A stretch of 64,000 nucleotides of DNA. Origin: Yoonia ponticola (GTDB taxonomy: Bacteria > Pseudomonadota > Alphaproteobacteria > Rhodobacterales > Rhodobacteraceae). Shown here piece by piece: positions 26,030-35,581 of the stretch. Under the pieces are notes generated by a model. That model saw nothing but the letters and a program-made list of their open reading frames with translations. It made no database searches and was not told where the DNA came from. Positions within the stretch are counted from its first letter, which is position 1; the number at the start of each line of letters is the position of its first letter. Location: assembly GCF_014199395.1 (NCBI RefSeq), contig NZ_JACIJM010000007.1, forward strand, positions 1 to 64,000, written 5' to 3'. A program made the translations under genes and the position numbers.

Positions 26030-26198
26030 ACGGCGTTTCCTTTTCCCAGTTGGAACGTTATTGCCCAAAACTGCAACAGGTTTCAATCAATTCGCGCCAA
26101 AGAGGGGTGCAAATCATTGGCCTTTTCCGTTGTGATTGATAATTGTTAGGGACCATTCACGAGTCTAGCTGCCTTTTATCGGCAGAAGGAAAACAATA

Positions 26199-27071
26199 AT
26201 GCGGCTAATTTGCCCAAATTGTGGCGCCCAATATGCGGTAGCTGATGATGCCATCCCTAGCGGGGGGCGGGATGTCCAATGTTCAAATTGCCAACATACG
26301 TGGTTTGAAACGCCGGGCGCCTCTGCGAATGACATGCCACCAGCACAGCGCACGCCTACTCCGCCGCCGCCGTCCGCGCCTGCACCGACTGCGGCCCCGT
26401 CTGTGGCACCAACACCACCGCAAACACCGGATGCGGATCGGTTCAGCGGGTCGATCAAGGACGCCTTCCGCGATATCGTCGAGGACGAGGACCTAGCCCC
26501 TCCCCCGCAGCCGCCTAAAAATCGCAAACCCGTTGATCCATCGGTTGCAGATATTCTGCGCGAAGAAGCCGCATTAGAAGTAGCTCAACGCAAATCAGAA
26601 ACGCCTTCCCCGATGGAAAGCCAATCCGACCTTGGTTTGACCGATCCAGCACCGTTCCCCACGATGCAACGACCCGCAGAACCGAGGCTGGACTCTGTGC
26701 CGCCCGCAGCCGCTGCAGCGAGCACCGCCGCGACCGTGGCCGCTGCTGCCCAAGCATCGCGCCGCGAACTGCTGCCTGACATCGAAGAAATCAATTCAAG
26801 CTTGCGATCAGATGCGGAACGTATCGAAGATGGCACCGCCGGACCTGCTGCAGCGAACGAGGCCAATCGCAAAGGTTTCCGGCGCGGCTTTGTCACCGTC
26901 TTGCTGATTATTCTGGTGTTGGTGCTGCTTTATACCCAAGCGGACGGGATCGCCGCCGCTATCCCTGCGCTTGCTGGTGTCATGCAAAGCTATGTGGACG
27001 TCGTTGACGGCGCGCGCATTTGGCTGGACGACAGTATGCAAACCATGCTGGCCGCAATCGCGACTGATTAA
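26199..27071 (+). CDS. Zinc-ribbon (MJ0042) single-span membrane protein
   Basis: A 290-residue protein. The N-terminal MJ0042-type zinc ribbon is CPNC (5-8) and CSNC (29-32) with the framework Y-VADDAIP, then HTWF. A long proline/alanine-rich linker (~45-175) is disordered, and one membrane helix (GFVTVLLIILVLVLLY, around 228-245) leads to a short periplasmic end. Such proteins are common in alphaproteobacteria and of unknown role. AAGGAAA precedes the ATG; a small CTGCC/GGCAG hairpin lies just upstream of it. Confidence 0.8.
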   Translation: MRLICPNCGAQYAVADDAIPSGGRDVQCSNCQHTWFETPGASANDMPPAQRTPTPPPPSAPAPTAAPSVAPTPPQTPDADRFSGSIKDAFRDIVEDEDLAPPPQPPKNRKPVDPSVADILREEAALEVAQRKSETPSPMESQSDLGLTDPAPFPTMQRPAEPRLDSVPPAAAAASTAATVAAAAQASRRELLPDIEEINSSLRSDAERIEDGTAGPAAANEANRKGFRRGFVTVLLIILVLVLLYTQADGIAAAIPALAGVMQSYVDVVDGARIWLDDSMQTMLAAIATD

Positions 27072-27078
27072 GCTGCGC

Positions 27079-29745
27079 TTAGAACCGATCCAGCAAGCGG
27101 CGCAGGTAATCGCGTTCGATTTCTGGGCGTTCTTGGTCTGCGCTGCGACGGCGCAGTTCGTCTAGCAATTCTTCGGCGCGGCGATACACATCGCCCTCTT
27201 GCAACATGCCTTCATCCGTTCCGAATTGCCCGCCTTCAGACCCCAACTGACGCCCCAAAGGATCACGCTGCGATTGCTCTGAACGTGGTATGGCACCGCC
27301 GTTCTGTTCGCCTTCGCCCGGTTCTTGCGACTGGTTTTCAGCCAATGCACGGTTCAGCGCACGCATCCCGTTGCGCAATGCGTCTAATGCTTCGGCTTGG
27401 CGATCAATGGCTTCGGCCAGATTACCGTCGCCCAGTGCCTGTTCGGCACCTTCCATGGCGCGTTCAGCACGATCAAGCGCGTTTCCGGCGATTTCGCCTT
27501 CTTCACCCTCAAGGTCTGGCAAGCCGCCGCGTTGGCGTTGCAATTCGTCACGCAGCGCTTGTTGACGTTCGGACAGGGACCGCCCGTCTTCTGCGCCGCT
27601 GCCTTCGCCACCAGTGCCTTGATCGTCCTGACCGCCGCCTTGGCTATCCTCGCCGACACCTTGACCTTCGCCTTGCTGGCCGTCTTCACCTTGTTGGTTT
27701 TCGGATTGCCCCTGCTGGCCTTGTTGCTGGCCGCCCGGTTCGCCACCTTGCTGGCCTTGGTCTTGCTGCTGACCCGGCTCTTGGCCTTGCTGACCTTGTT
27801 GCTCGCCGTTCTGGTCCTGCTGGCGTTCAGGGTTTGACCGCTCTTGCAGTTCGCGGAACGCATCGTCGGACAGGTCTTCTTGCTCGCGCAGCGTGTCTTC
27901 GAGGTCTTCCATCGCTTGCTGACCGGGTGACGGCGGGCCATCCCCGCCTTGACCGTTTTCCGTAAATTGCAGGTTCTCAAGCAGTTGGTTCAATTCTTCC
28001 ATCAATTGCGCGGCTTCGGCCATGCGGCCTTCTTCCATCAGCTCTTGAATGCGGTCCATCATCGCGTCGATTTCGCTTTGACTGACCTCACGAGATTCTT
28101 CGCCGCTGTCCGCTTGATCGGTGCCGTCGCCCTCTTGTGGACCTTGTTCTTCGGCGAGCAGACGCATGTAGTCGTCGGTCGCTTCGCGCAATTCTTGCAT
28201 CAGTTCTGCAATCTCAGCTTCGCTCGCACCGCTGCGCATCGCCTCTGACAAACGCTCTTGCGCGCGCCGCATCCGTTCGCGGGCATCAGCCAGCGTGCCA
28301 TCTTCGAGTTGCACGGCAAGATCCCAGAGCGCGGTCACGATTTCGGCCTGACCCTCGTCCGTGATCCCGTCATCCACGAACCCATCAAGCCTGCGGATAA
28401 TCGCCCGCATCCGCAAGTAGGTGGTCTCGTTTGCAAACAACCCCTCAGGACGATGCGAAATCGCCTTCATCACGTCCGCGATCCGCGACACGTTACTGCG
28501 CGACCACATCAAATCGCGGCGCTGTTCAATGATGGCTTTTGCAAAGGGCTGAAAGAAACGACGACCCGGCAAGATCATCGGCTCTGCGGGGGAATTTGCC
28601 ACCTGCCCAGATGCATCAACGACCTCAAGCTGCATGGTCACAGGCAAGTTCGCGAGCGGGTGTTCTGACAAGTCATCAACCAGAAATTCTTCGAAATCCG
28701 TCCGGTCGCCCGTGAACGGCATCGGCAAATCCAGCACGAGCGGTTCAATCGCATCGGGTGCAGCAGCCAGCCCGTAGCGGCGATCAACGGCATCCAGATC
28801 AAGCGCAATCGTCGCCGTGCCAGACACAACGCCGTAATCATCCAGCCCTAAAAACGGCTGTGACATCTCGCCCATCGCGTCAGCCTCAACCGGTCCGGTG
28901 AGTTCGACCAGCGGCGGCAGGTCAGCAACGACAAGCAGGTTCCACGCGATCCCGTTGTCGCCTTCAATCACGAGTGTGCCGTCTTTTGCTGCGATGAATG
29001 TCTGCTGGGTTTCCGGTTTGACCTCGGGATCAGCAACCGTGCCAGACACATCTTCGACCACGGTCAGCGCACCGACTTCGCCATACATGCGGATCGTGAT
29101 TTGCGCCCCTTCAGGCACGCGCAATACGCCTGCAGGAATGTCGTTCAGATAGATTGACGGCTTGCCCGTGTAGGCAGGCGGTTCGACCCATCCTTCCCAA
29201 ACCGGACCCGCGACTAGCGTTGATCCACCGTTCGGGTCGATCACAGTGCCGACCCGCAAAAGCGAGCCGAATAGCAATGCCACAACGAAAAATAACAGCG
29301 CGATAAAACGCAGACCAAACGGGTCGCGATCCGCAATCCGCAGATCAGGTTCGACAAAAGCCGCCTGTTTCGTGCGGTCTTCCATGCGGGCGACATGCGC
29401 TTTCCACACAGCTTCGGAGGCGGGGTCGCCTGCGCCAATCGCTTGAGTGTCGGCGATGGCCGCAATCGGACGCCCGGGCAATGCCGCGTCCACGCGAGCA
29501 ACAGCGGCGGCACGCGCGGGCATTTTAAAGCGACGCGCACCCCAAACCAATGCCCCGATCAGGGCAACAGCAGCCACTGCGCCAAAACCCAGTAGCGTTT
29601 CGCGTGAAACCAAGTCCTGCCAGCCGAACATCAACGGCGCGATCACCACGAACAGCACCGACCAGAACGGCCAGAATGCCCGCGTCACGTTTTCCGCGAT
29701 CATGCCCGCACGAGTCGCAGCAATCGGAAACGCGAGGTGGCGCAT
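27079..29745 (-). CDS. TIGR02302-family (DUF4175) membrane protein
   Basis: An 888-residue protein of the alphaproteobacterial TIGR02302 family. Two or three membrane helices lie near the N-terminus (~20-70 and ~145-170), followed by a periplasmic beta-rich part and a long charged helical region rich in E, Q and R (~500-620). Residues ~640-730 are a low-complexity stretch of Q, G, E and D. The C-terminus (DEGMLQEGDVYRRAEELLDELRRRS) is conserved in the family. It sits downstream of lysA, 66 bases away, as in other Rhodobacterales. Function unknown, probably envelope related. Confidence 0.88.
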   Translation of the reverse strand: MRHLAFPIAATRAGMIAENVTRAFWPFWSVLFVVIAPLMFGWQDLVSRETLLGFGAVAAVALIGALVWGARRFKMPARAAAVARVDAALPGRPIAAIADTQAIGAGDPASEAVWKAHVARMEDRTKQAAFVEPDLRIADRDPFGLRFIALLFFVVALLFGSLLRVGTVIDPNGGSTLVAGPVWEGWVEPPAYTGKPSIYLNDIPAGVLRVPEGAQITIRMYGEVGALTVVEDVSGTVADPEVKPETQQTFIAAKDGTLVIEGDNGIAWNLLVVADLPPLVELTGPVEADAMGEMSQPFLGLDDYGVVSGTATIALDLDAVDRRYGLAAAPDAIEPLVLDLPMPFTGDRTDFEEFLVDDLSEHPLANLPVTMQLEVVDASGQVANSPAEPMILPGRRFFQPFAKAIIEQRRDLMWSRSNVSRIADVMKAISHRPEGLFANETTYLRMRAIIRRLDGFVDDGITDEGQAEIVTALWDLAVQLEDGTLADARERMRRAQERLSEAMRSGASEAEIAELMQELREATDDYMRLLAEEQGPQEGDGTDQADSGEESREVSQSEIDAMMDRIQELMEEGRMAEAAQLMEELNQLLENLQFTENGQGGDGPPSPGQQAMEDLEDTLREQEDLSDDAFRELQERSNPERQQDQNGEQQGQQGQEPGQQQDQGQQGGEPGGQQQGQQGQSENQQGEDGQQGEGQGVGEDSQGGGQDDQGTGGEGSGAEDGRSLSERQQALRDELQRQRGGLPDLEGEEGEIAGNALDRAERAMEGAEQALGDGNLAEAIDRQAEALDALRNGMRALNRALAENQSQEPGEGEQNGGAIPRSEQSQRDPLGRQLGSEGGQFGTDEGMLQEGDVYRRAEELLDELRRRSADQERPEIERDYLRRLLDRF

Positions 29746-29811
29746 TTTGTCAGGGGATGTGGGTCGTTGTGTCAGGGCCTATGTCCTTTTCTATAGACCC
29801 ACCTTACCGGA

Positions 29812-31077
29812 TCAGAGCCATGTTGGAAGCGTATCGCGTCCAATCATCTCTTCATAGGTAGGGCGTGCGCGAATAACCGCAAATTGATCGCCATTCACCA
29901 GAACTTCGGGGATCAACGGGCGCGAGTTATATTCCGACGCCATCACCGCGCCGTAAGCACCCGCAGAGCGGAACGCGATCAGATCGTCGGCTTTGACTTC
30001 GGTCATCACACGGGCCTTTGCAAAGGTGTCACCGCTTTCACAGATCGGGCCGACGATGTCATATTTCGCAGGCTCCGCACCCGGCACAGATTCGATGATC
30101 GGGTCGATATCATGGTAGGCGTCATACATTGCAGGTCGGATGAGGTCGTTCATCGCACCGTCGATAATCATAAACTGACGGTCTTCGCCTTCTTTGATGT
30201 AGATAACTTTGGACACGAGCAGACCCGCATTGCCGGAAATCAAACGGCCCGGTTCGATCTCTATCTCGCAGCCCAGATGGCCGACGGTGCGTTTAATCAA
30301 CGCGCCATAATCAGACGGCAGCGGTGGTGCCTCGTTGGAGCGGGCATACGGAATGCCAAGCCCGCCACCGAGATCAAGCCGCGTGATCTCGTGACCGTCA
30401 GAGCGTAGCTGTTCGGTCAATTCGGCAACCTTGAGGTAGGCCGCCTCGAACGGGGCAAGATCAGTCAGTTGCGAGCCGATATGAACGTCGATGCCGATCA
30501 CCTTGAGACCGGGCATTTTCGCAGCCATCGCGTAGACTTCACGTGCCCGCGAAATCGGGATGCCGAACTTGTTCTCGGACTTGCCTGTCGCGATCTTAGC
30601 ATGTGTTTTTGCATCTACATCTGGGTTCACGCGCACGGTTATCGGGGCAACCACGCCCAGCGATTGCGCCACGCGGTCCAGCACGACCATCTCTGGTTCG
30701 CTCTCCACGTTGAACTGACGGATACCGCCTTCCAATGCCATGCGCATTTCATCGACGGTTTTGCCGACGCCGGAAAACACGATCTTGTCGCCGGAAACAC
30801 CTGCAGCCTTTGCGCGGTAATACTCACCACCGGACACGACATCCATACCAGCCCCGGCATCCGCCAAAACCTTGATAACCGCCTGATTAGACAGTGATTT
30901 CATCGCGAAACACACCAGATGATCGGTGCCGTCCAGCGCATCGTCAAAGAGTTGGAAATGCCGCGTCAGGGTCGCCGTGGAATACACGTAAAACGGTGTG
31001 CCAACAGCCGCTGCGATTTCGGCCACAGGCACGTCTTCCGCATACAACTGCCCGTCGCGATACAAAAAATGGTCCAT
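29812..31077 (-). CDS. lysA: Diaminopimelate decarboxylase
   Basis: A 421-residue PLP enzyme, the last step of lysine synthesis. PLP lysine K60 lies in CFAMKSLSNQ; HIGSQL, the phosphate-binding DLGGGLGIPY, EPGRLISGNAG and the catalytic-cysteine loop GPICESGDTFA are all present. The start MDHFLYRDGQL is typical. It lies in line with argH and a lipoprotein gene but is separated from them by a plus-strand sulfotransferase gene. Confidence 0.96.
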   Translation of the reverse strand: MDHFLYRDGQLYAEDVPVAEIAAAVGTPFYVYSTATLTRHFQLFDDALDGTDHLVCFAMKSLSNQAVIKVLADAGAGMDVVSGGEYYRAKAAGVSGDKIVFSGVGKTVDEMRMALEGGIRQFNVESEPEMVVLDRVAQSLGVVAPITVRVNPDVDAKTHAKIATGKSENKFGIPISRAREVYAMAAKMPGLKVIGIDVHIGSQLTDLAPFEAAYLKVAELTEQLRSDGHEITRLDLGGGLGIPYARSNEAPPLPSDYGALIKRTVGHLGCEIEIEPGRLISGNAGLLVSKVIYIKEGEDRQFMIIDGAMNDLIRPAMYDAYHDIDPIIESVPGAEPAKYDIVGPICESGDTFAKARVMTEVKADDLIAFRSAGAYGAVMASEYNSRPLIPEVLVNGDQFAVIRARPTYEEMIGRDTLPTWL

Positions 31078-31247
31078 GCTGTGCCTCTTGGAATTATGTC
31101 GCGCTTTCCTAACAGATTTCGGCAGAGGCCCAAGCGCCTATTGCAACAGCAACCAAATTTTCACCTGCACTGTAGGCATTTGCCCCTCAAACGACTAAGT
31201 GAAGGCAACGCAAGTCGCACAGATCAATCACCACCGAGGTTCCCAGA

Positions 31248-32087
31248 ATGGCTCAATCATCCACCAAGTCCCTGTTTTGGCTGGCATCCTACCCAAAGTC
31301 CGGCAACACTTGGTTGCGGATCGTTCTGGCGAACTATCTGTTAGGTGGCGACGCGCCGCTCGCGATCAACGCGGTTCGCAAACTTGGCTACTCTGACAGC
31401 GAAGCGGCCCATTACACACGCGCGAACGGCGGCCCATATGACCTTGCCGACGCTCAGAAAACCATCGCCTTGCGCGAAAAGAGCCTGCTGAACATCGTGA
31501 CCACAGGCCCCAAGGTCGCGCTGATTAAAACGCACAACTACAACAGCACGATCAACAACGTGGCCTTGATCCCTAGCGCATACACACGCGGCGCGATCTA
31601 CGTCGCACGCCATCCGGGCGACGTGGCGCTGTCGTTCGCCAGCCATTACGGATTGAGCATCGACGAGACAATCGCACGCATGGCAGAACCGCGTGCCGTT
31701 GTCGGCGGCTCCAAAGGCGCGGCGCTGCAATTCACGTCTGACTGGTCGTCCCATGTGCAAAGCTGGGCGGCGAGTAAAGCATTCAAGGTCAGCGTCATTC
31801 GTTACGAAGACATGCACGACGCGCCAAAGAAAGTATTCGGCAGTGTTCTCAAACACATGGGCGTCGCGGTTGATGCGGACAAACTAGACCGCGCTATCGC
31901 GCATTCCAAATTTGACGAGCTACAAAAGCAGGAACAGACCGAAGCCTTTTCCGAAAATACCGCGCATCAGCCGCAGTTTTTCCGGTCTGGTACGGCGGGC
32001 GGTTGGCGCGACAATCTGAGCAAGGCACAAATCGACGCGCTGACCAAAACACATGGCAAAATAATGAAGGCGCTAGGTTACCTCTAG
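31248..32087 (+). CDS. PAPS-dependent sulfotransferase
   Basis: A 279-residue protein with the 5'-phosphosulfate loop SYPKSGNTWLRIVLANYL (~12-29) and the 3'-phosphate strand YVARHPGDVALSFASHYG (~120-137), the two signatures of P-loop sulfotransferases. It has no signal peptide and is probably cytoplasmic. The acceptor is unknown. It runs opposite to the flanking argH-lipoprotein and lysA genes, which are otherwise one co-oriented block, so it looks like a later insertion. GAGG precedes the ATG. No integrase or repeat marks the edges. Confidence 0.85.
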   Translation: MAQSSTKSLFWLASYPKSGNTWLRIVLANYLLGGDAPLAINAVRKLGYSDSEAAHYTRANGGPYDLADAQKTIALREKSLLNIVTTGPKVALIKTHNYNSTINNVALIPSAYTRGAIYVARHPGDVALSFASHYGLSIDETIARMAEPRAVVGGSKGAALQFTSDWSSHVQSWAASKAFKVSVIRYEDMHDAPKKVFGSVLKHMGVAVDADKLDRAIAHSKFDELQKQEQTEAFSENTAHQPQFFRSGTAGGWRDNLSKAQIDALTKTHGKIMKALGYL

Positions 32088-32091
32088 GGCG

Positions 32092-32280
32092 CTACTGCGA
32101 CCACATGCTTTGATCGACATCGACCGACAGAATGCCGTTGCCCACGCCCACGCTTGTGCCTGCTGAGACGCCATTAGTGCCGATCGAGATGCTCGAACTG
32201 GCCGTGGGCCGCACAGGCGCACCATTCGCGCCGCAACCAGCAAGCCCCGCAGCGATCAAGATCAGCACCATGGTTTTCAT
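32092..32280 (-). CDS. Small lipoprotein downstream of argH
   Basis: A 62-residue lipoprotein: [20 protein letters not shown] carries the lipobox LAGC with C16. The mature part is short, rich in S, G and V, and ends [14 protein letters not shown] 32280 overlaps the argH stop in ATGA, so it is translated with argH. Small lipoproteins at this place between argH and lysA are common in Rhodobacterales. Role unknown. Confidence 0.8.
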   Translation of the reverse strand: MKTMVLILIAAGLAGCGANGAPVRPTASSSISIGTNGVSAGTSVGVGNGILSVDVDQSMWSQ

Positions 32281-33665
32281 TTCAAAGCATCTTTCCAAGC
32301 CGCCGTCTGCGCCCGCACATTTGCAGGTGACGTCCCACCAAAGCTGGTGCGCGATGCAACGGAATTCTTCACACCCAAAACATCAAACACCGCTTGCGTG
32401 ATATCTTGGTGAACGGATTGCATGTCAGCTAGGGACAATTCCGGCAGGTCGCAAGATTTCGCCTCTGCCATCGCAACGAGCGATCCGGTGACGTGGTGCG
32501 CATCGCGGAACGGCAGGCCCAATTCGCGCACGAGCCAGTCGGCAAGGTCAGTCGCAGTTGAGAACCCAGTGGCGGCGGCGGCCTCTAGCGACGGCACGTT
32601 GGCTTCCATATCAGCGACCATGCCTGCCATTGCAGCCAGAGCCAAAAGCAAGTGGTCAGCGGCGTCGAACACTTGCTCTTTGTCTTCCTGCATGTCCTTG
32701 GAATAGGTCAGCGGAAGCCCCTTCATCACCGTCATCAAGGCAACGTTCGCCCCGAAAATCCGGCCAATTTTGGCACGAATCAGCTCTGCCGCGTCTGGGT
32801 TGCGTTTTTGCGGCATGATCGACGATCCGGTGGACCATTTGTCGGACATTTTCACGAAACGGAACTGGGCAGACGACCAGATCACCAATTCCTCGGCCAG
32901 ACGGCTCAAGTGCATCGCGGTGATGGATGCGGCGGCCATAAATTCTAGCGCGAAGTCGCGGTCAGCAACAGCATCCAAGGAATTCGACATCGGGCGATCA
33001 AACCCAAGCGCCTTGGCGGTCATGTCGCGATCAATCGGGAACGAGGTGCCCGCAAGTGCCGCAGCACCCAAAGGCGACGTGTTCATCCGCTTGCGTGCAT
33101 CAGCGAAACGCGACCGATCACGCGCGAACATCTCGACATAAGCCAGCATATGATGGCCCCACGTCACAGGCTGCGCGACCTGCAAATGCGTAAATCCGGG
33201 CATAACCCAATCAGCACCAGCCTCGGCCTGCCCCAACAACGATTGCATCAACGCCTCTAGTGCCGCATCTGCCGCATCACATTGATCCCGCACCCAAAGG
33301 CGGAAATCGACGGCGACCTGATCGTTACGCGACCGACCTGTGTGCAAACGACCTGCCGGTTCGCCGATCAAATCCTTCAGACGCGCCTCGACATTCATGT
33401 GAATGTCTTCCAGCGCGGTCGAAAACGGGAACTTTCCGGTTTCAATCTCTGACAACACCGTGAGCAGGCCTTCACGGATCGCTTCGGCGTCGTTATCCGT
33501 AATGATGCCTGTGGCGGCCAACATGGCGGCATGGGCACGCGAACCAGCAATGTCTTGGGCAGCTAGGCGTTGATCGAACCCAATAGAAGCGTTGATCGCT
33601 TCCATAATGGCGTCCGGTCCAGCGGCAAAACGGCCACCCCACATCGTATTCGCGGATTTTGTCAT
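32277..33665 (-). CDS. argH: Argininosuccinate lyase
   Basis: A 462-residue enzyme of arginine synthesis that splits argininosuccinate into arginine and fumarate. Signature [16 protein letters not shown], plus [17 protein letters not shown] and [11 protein letters not shown] are present. ATG 33665 gives [13 protein letters not shown], the standard start; the longer frame covers the divergent gene and is rejected. Only 15 bases separate this start from the GTG of the divergent thioredoxin-like gene. Confidence 0.96.
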   Translation of the reverse strand: MTKSANTMWGGRFAAGPDAIMEAINASIGFDQRLAAQDIAGSRAHAAMLAATGIITDNDAEAIREGLLTVLSEIETGKFPFSTALEDIHMNVEARLKDLIGEPAGRLHTGRSRNDQVAVDFRLWVRDQCDAADAALEALMQSLLGQAEAGADWVMPGFTHLQVAQPVTWGHHMLAYVEMFARDRSRFADARKRMNTSPLGAAALAGTSFPIDRDMTAKALGFDRPMSNSLDAVADRDFALEFMAAASITAMHLSRLAEELVIWSSAQFRFVKMSDKWSTGSSIMPQKRNPDAAELIRAKIGRIFGANVALMTVMKGLPLTYSKDMQEDKEQVFDAADHLLLALAAMAGMVADMEANVPSLEAAAATGFSTATDLADWLVRELGLPFRDAHHVTGSLVAMAEAKSCDLPELSLADMQSVHQDITQAVFDVLGVKNSVASRTSFGGTSPANVRAQTAAWKDALK

Positions 33666-33680
33666 GAGAAAGGAAGCCCC

Positions 33681-34238
33681 GTGCTGAAATTGAAATCTGC
33701 CTTGCTTTATACGGCTCTGACCCTGCTTGCAAATACTGCTCTGGCCGACGTCAGCGCGTTTGAGGCCTTGCGGGAAGGCGATATGCGCAAGCTGAACTTC
33801 CATTCCGATCCGCAAGCGGCGTCTGACGTGGCTTTCACTAGCGAAGATGGGGCGGAAATGACGCTGGCCGATTATGAAGGTCAGATCACGCTTGTTAATT
33901 TCTGGGCAACATGGTGTGCGCCGTGTCGGGCCGAAATGCCGCAACTGTCGGACCTGCAAGATCAATTGGGCGACGATGACTTTTCCGTTGTGACAATCGC
34001 CACAGGCCGTAATCCGCGCCCTGCGATGGAACGGTTCTTTGCCGAAATCGAAGTTGATAACCTGCCGCTGCACGCCGATCCCAAATCGGCATTGGCGCGT
34101 GACATGGGCGTCATGGGCCTACCCGTCACGATTATTCTGGACCGCGAAGGTCGCGAAATGGCCCGCCTGCAGGGTGATGCCCACTGGAACAGCGACAGCG
34201 CAGTTGCGATCCTGACGGCGATCCGCGACGCAGAGTGA
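33681..34238 (+). CDS. TlpA-family periplasmic thiol-disulfide protein
   Basis: A 185-residue thioredoxin-fold protein. A signal peptide ([16 protein letters not shown]) directs it to the periplasm. The active site is WATWCAPC, and [12 protein letters not shown] holds the cis-proline. It probably reduces cysteines in cytochrome c biogenesis or in envelope proteins. GTG 33681 follows AAGGAA. The gene is divergent from argH with overlapping control regions. Confidence 0.87.
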   Translation: MLKLKSALLYTALTLLANTALADVSAFEALREGDMRKLNFHSDPQAASDVAFTSEDGAEMTLADYEGQITLVNFWATWCAPCRAEMPQLSDLQDQLGDDDFSVVTIATGRNPRPAMERFFAEIEVDNLPLHADPKSALARDMGVMGLPVTIILDREGREMARLQGDAHWNSDSAVAILTAIRDAE

Positions 34239-34318
34239 CGCATTTAAGATTGTCGCTTTACTGTCATCACCTGCATGTTACGCTCGTCTGAACACCAGTA
34301 TTTAACGAAGGACTTTTT

Positions 34319-34915
34319 ATGTCACATCAGGCCAAAGTGATCCGCCTCGAACAGCTTGCCCTAACAATCAGAAGCGAGACGATCAAAATCCTGCCCGGTG
34401 CGCTTGATTCACGCAAATTGGCGCACAAACAGCTCGCCGCAAAAATTGATGGTTGGGAACAATCCATCAAGTTGGTGCAACGCGACATGAAATCGCAAAG
34501 CAACTTTAATCACATGATCCACCGCCACAATCCCGGTGGACGCAAGGACCATGACGCGGGCCAACGCCTGAAAAGCGGCGAAGAGAATGTCAAACTGATC
34601 TCGAATGCTTTGGACAAAGTGATCGACGCGCTAGAAGAATTGTCAGCCCAGTTCCACGGCGGCGACAATGCCGAGACACGTGCGCTCAAAGGTATTGGTG
34701 CGGCGCTTAAAAACTGGTCCAAAACAGCGAAACATAGCGAAACGGGCATCATCGGCACCCCGGCGCCCGCAAACACGCAGGCCACTATCCAGCAAGCCAA
34801 ACCATTCCTGCCACAAGGCGCACCCGGCATGACTGGTCCGGGCGCAATCGACGCTTTCACGTTGGTTTTGGGTGTATTTGTCCTGCTGAAGTCGCTGACG
34901 AAAAAGAAAGACTAA
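34319..34915 (+). CDS. Helical protein with C-terminal membrane anchor
   Basis: A 198-residue protein that I do not recognise. The first ~140 residues are charged and mostly helical (SIKLVQRDMKSQSNFNHMIH, SALDK-like heptads), then comes a P/A/Q-rich linker (~150-178) and a final hydrophobic segment (AIDAFTLVLGVFVLLKSL) with a KKKD tail, a tail-anchor pattern. GAAGGAC precedes the ATG. Its end overlaps the end of the convergent YqgE gene by four bases. Confidence 0.7.
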   Translation: MSHQAKVIRLEQLALTIRSETIKILPGALDSRKLAHKQLAAKIDGWEQSIKLVQRDMKSQSNFNHMIHRHNPGGRKDHDAGQRLKSGEENVKLISNALDKVIDALEELSAQFHGGDNAETRALKGIGAALKNWSKTAKHSETGIIGTPAPANTQATIQQAKPFLPQGAPGMTGPGAIDAFTLVLGVFVLLKSLTKKKD

Positions 34916-35481
34916 GCGCGACCGGATGTTTCCGACAGCAACAATGGATCGACGCCGATATTTTTCAGTGCGGCGGTCCATTTAAAGTCATTCGCACGAC
35001 CAAACACGATTTCATCGTCCGCCTCACAGGTCAGCCACCCGTTGCGGGCGATTTCGCTTTCAAGCTGCCCTGGACCCCACCCCGCATAGCCTAGCGCCAT
35101 CATAGCGCTTGCCGGACCGGCCCCTTGGGCGATCTCTTCGATCACGTCCATTGTGGCGGTCATCGCAAAGTTGTTATCAACCTGCATCGTCCCGCCTTCT
35201 GACGTGTAATCAGCGGAATGCAGGACAAAACCCCGCGCACGCTCCACTGGGCCGCCAATGTGAACGCGTATTTTGCGTGCATTTGGCCCCATCGGAATAT
35301 CGAGCTGTTCGAGCAAGTTCAGAAACCTGATTTCCGGCGATGGTTTGTTAACGATCAATCCCATCACGCCATCGTCAGAGTGGGCGCAGATATACACGAC
35401 ACTGCGTGCAAAACGATCATCGCCCATGACGGGCATCGCGATCAGCAACTTTCCGGTAAGATTCGTTGGGGTCATTTCCAT
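34912..35481 (-). CDS. YqgE/AlgH family protein
   Basis: A 189-residue protein of the widely conserved YqgE/AlgH family. LTGKLLIAMPVMGDDRFARSVVYICAHSDDGVMGLIVNK is recognisable as the family start (blocks LLIAMP, RSVVYIC, GLIVNKP), and GYAGWGPGQLESEI is the second signature. It is cytoplasmic; its role is unsettled although it has been called a transcriptional regulator in Pseudomonas. A single gene facing the DsbD-domain gene in divergent orientation. Confidence 0.93.
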   Translation of the reverse strand: MEMTPTNLTGKLLIAMPVMGDDRFARSVVYICAHSDDGVMGLIVNKPSPEIRFLNLLEQLDIPMGPNARKIRVHIGGPVERARGFVLHSADYTSEGGTMQVDNNFAMTATMDVIEEIAQGAGPASAMMALGYAGWGPGQLESEIARNGWLTCEADDEIVFGRANDFKWTAALKNIGVDPLLLSETSGRA

Positions 35482-35581
35482 CCAGCTATTGTCGCAAGCC
35501 AGACTGCATCACGCAAGTCACACAAATCTGGCTCGCCAAGACGTGAGTTCAATTTCAGTCGTTCCTGACTATGTAGGGGGT

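Noticed and set aside
27285..27980. Long open frames on both strands (226 and 198 codons)
   Set aside because: They arise from the repetitive Q/G/E coding of the TIGR02302 gene read in other frames; composition is lysine/serine or arginine/leucine extreme.
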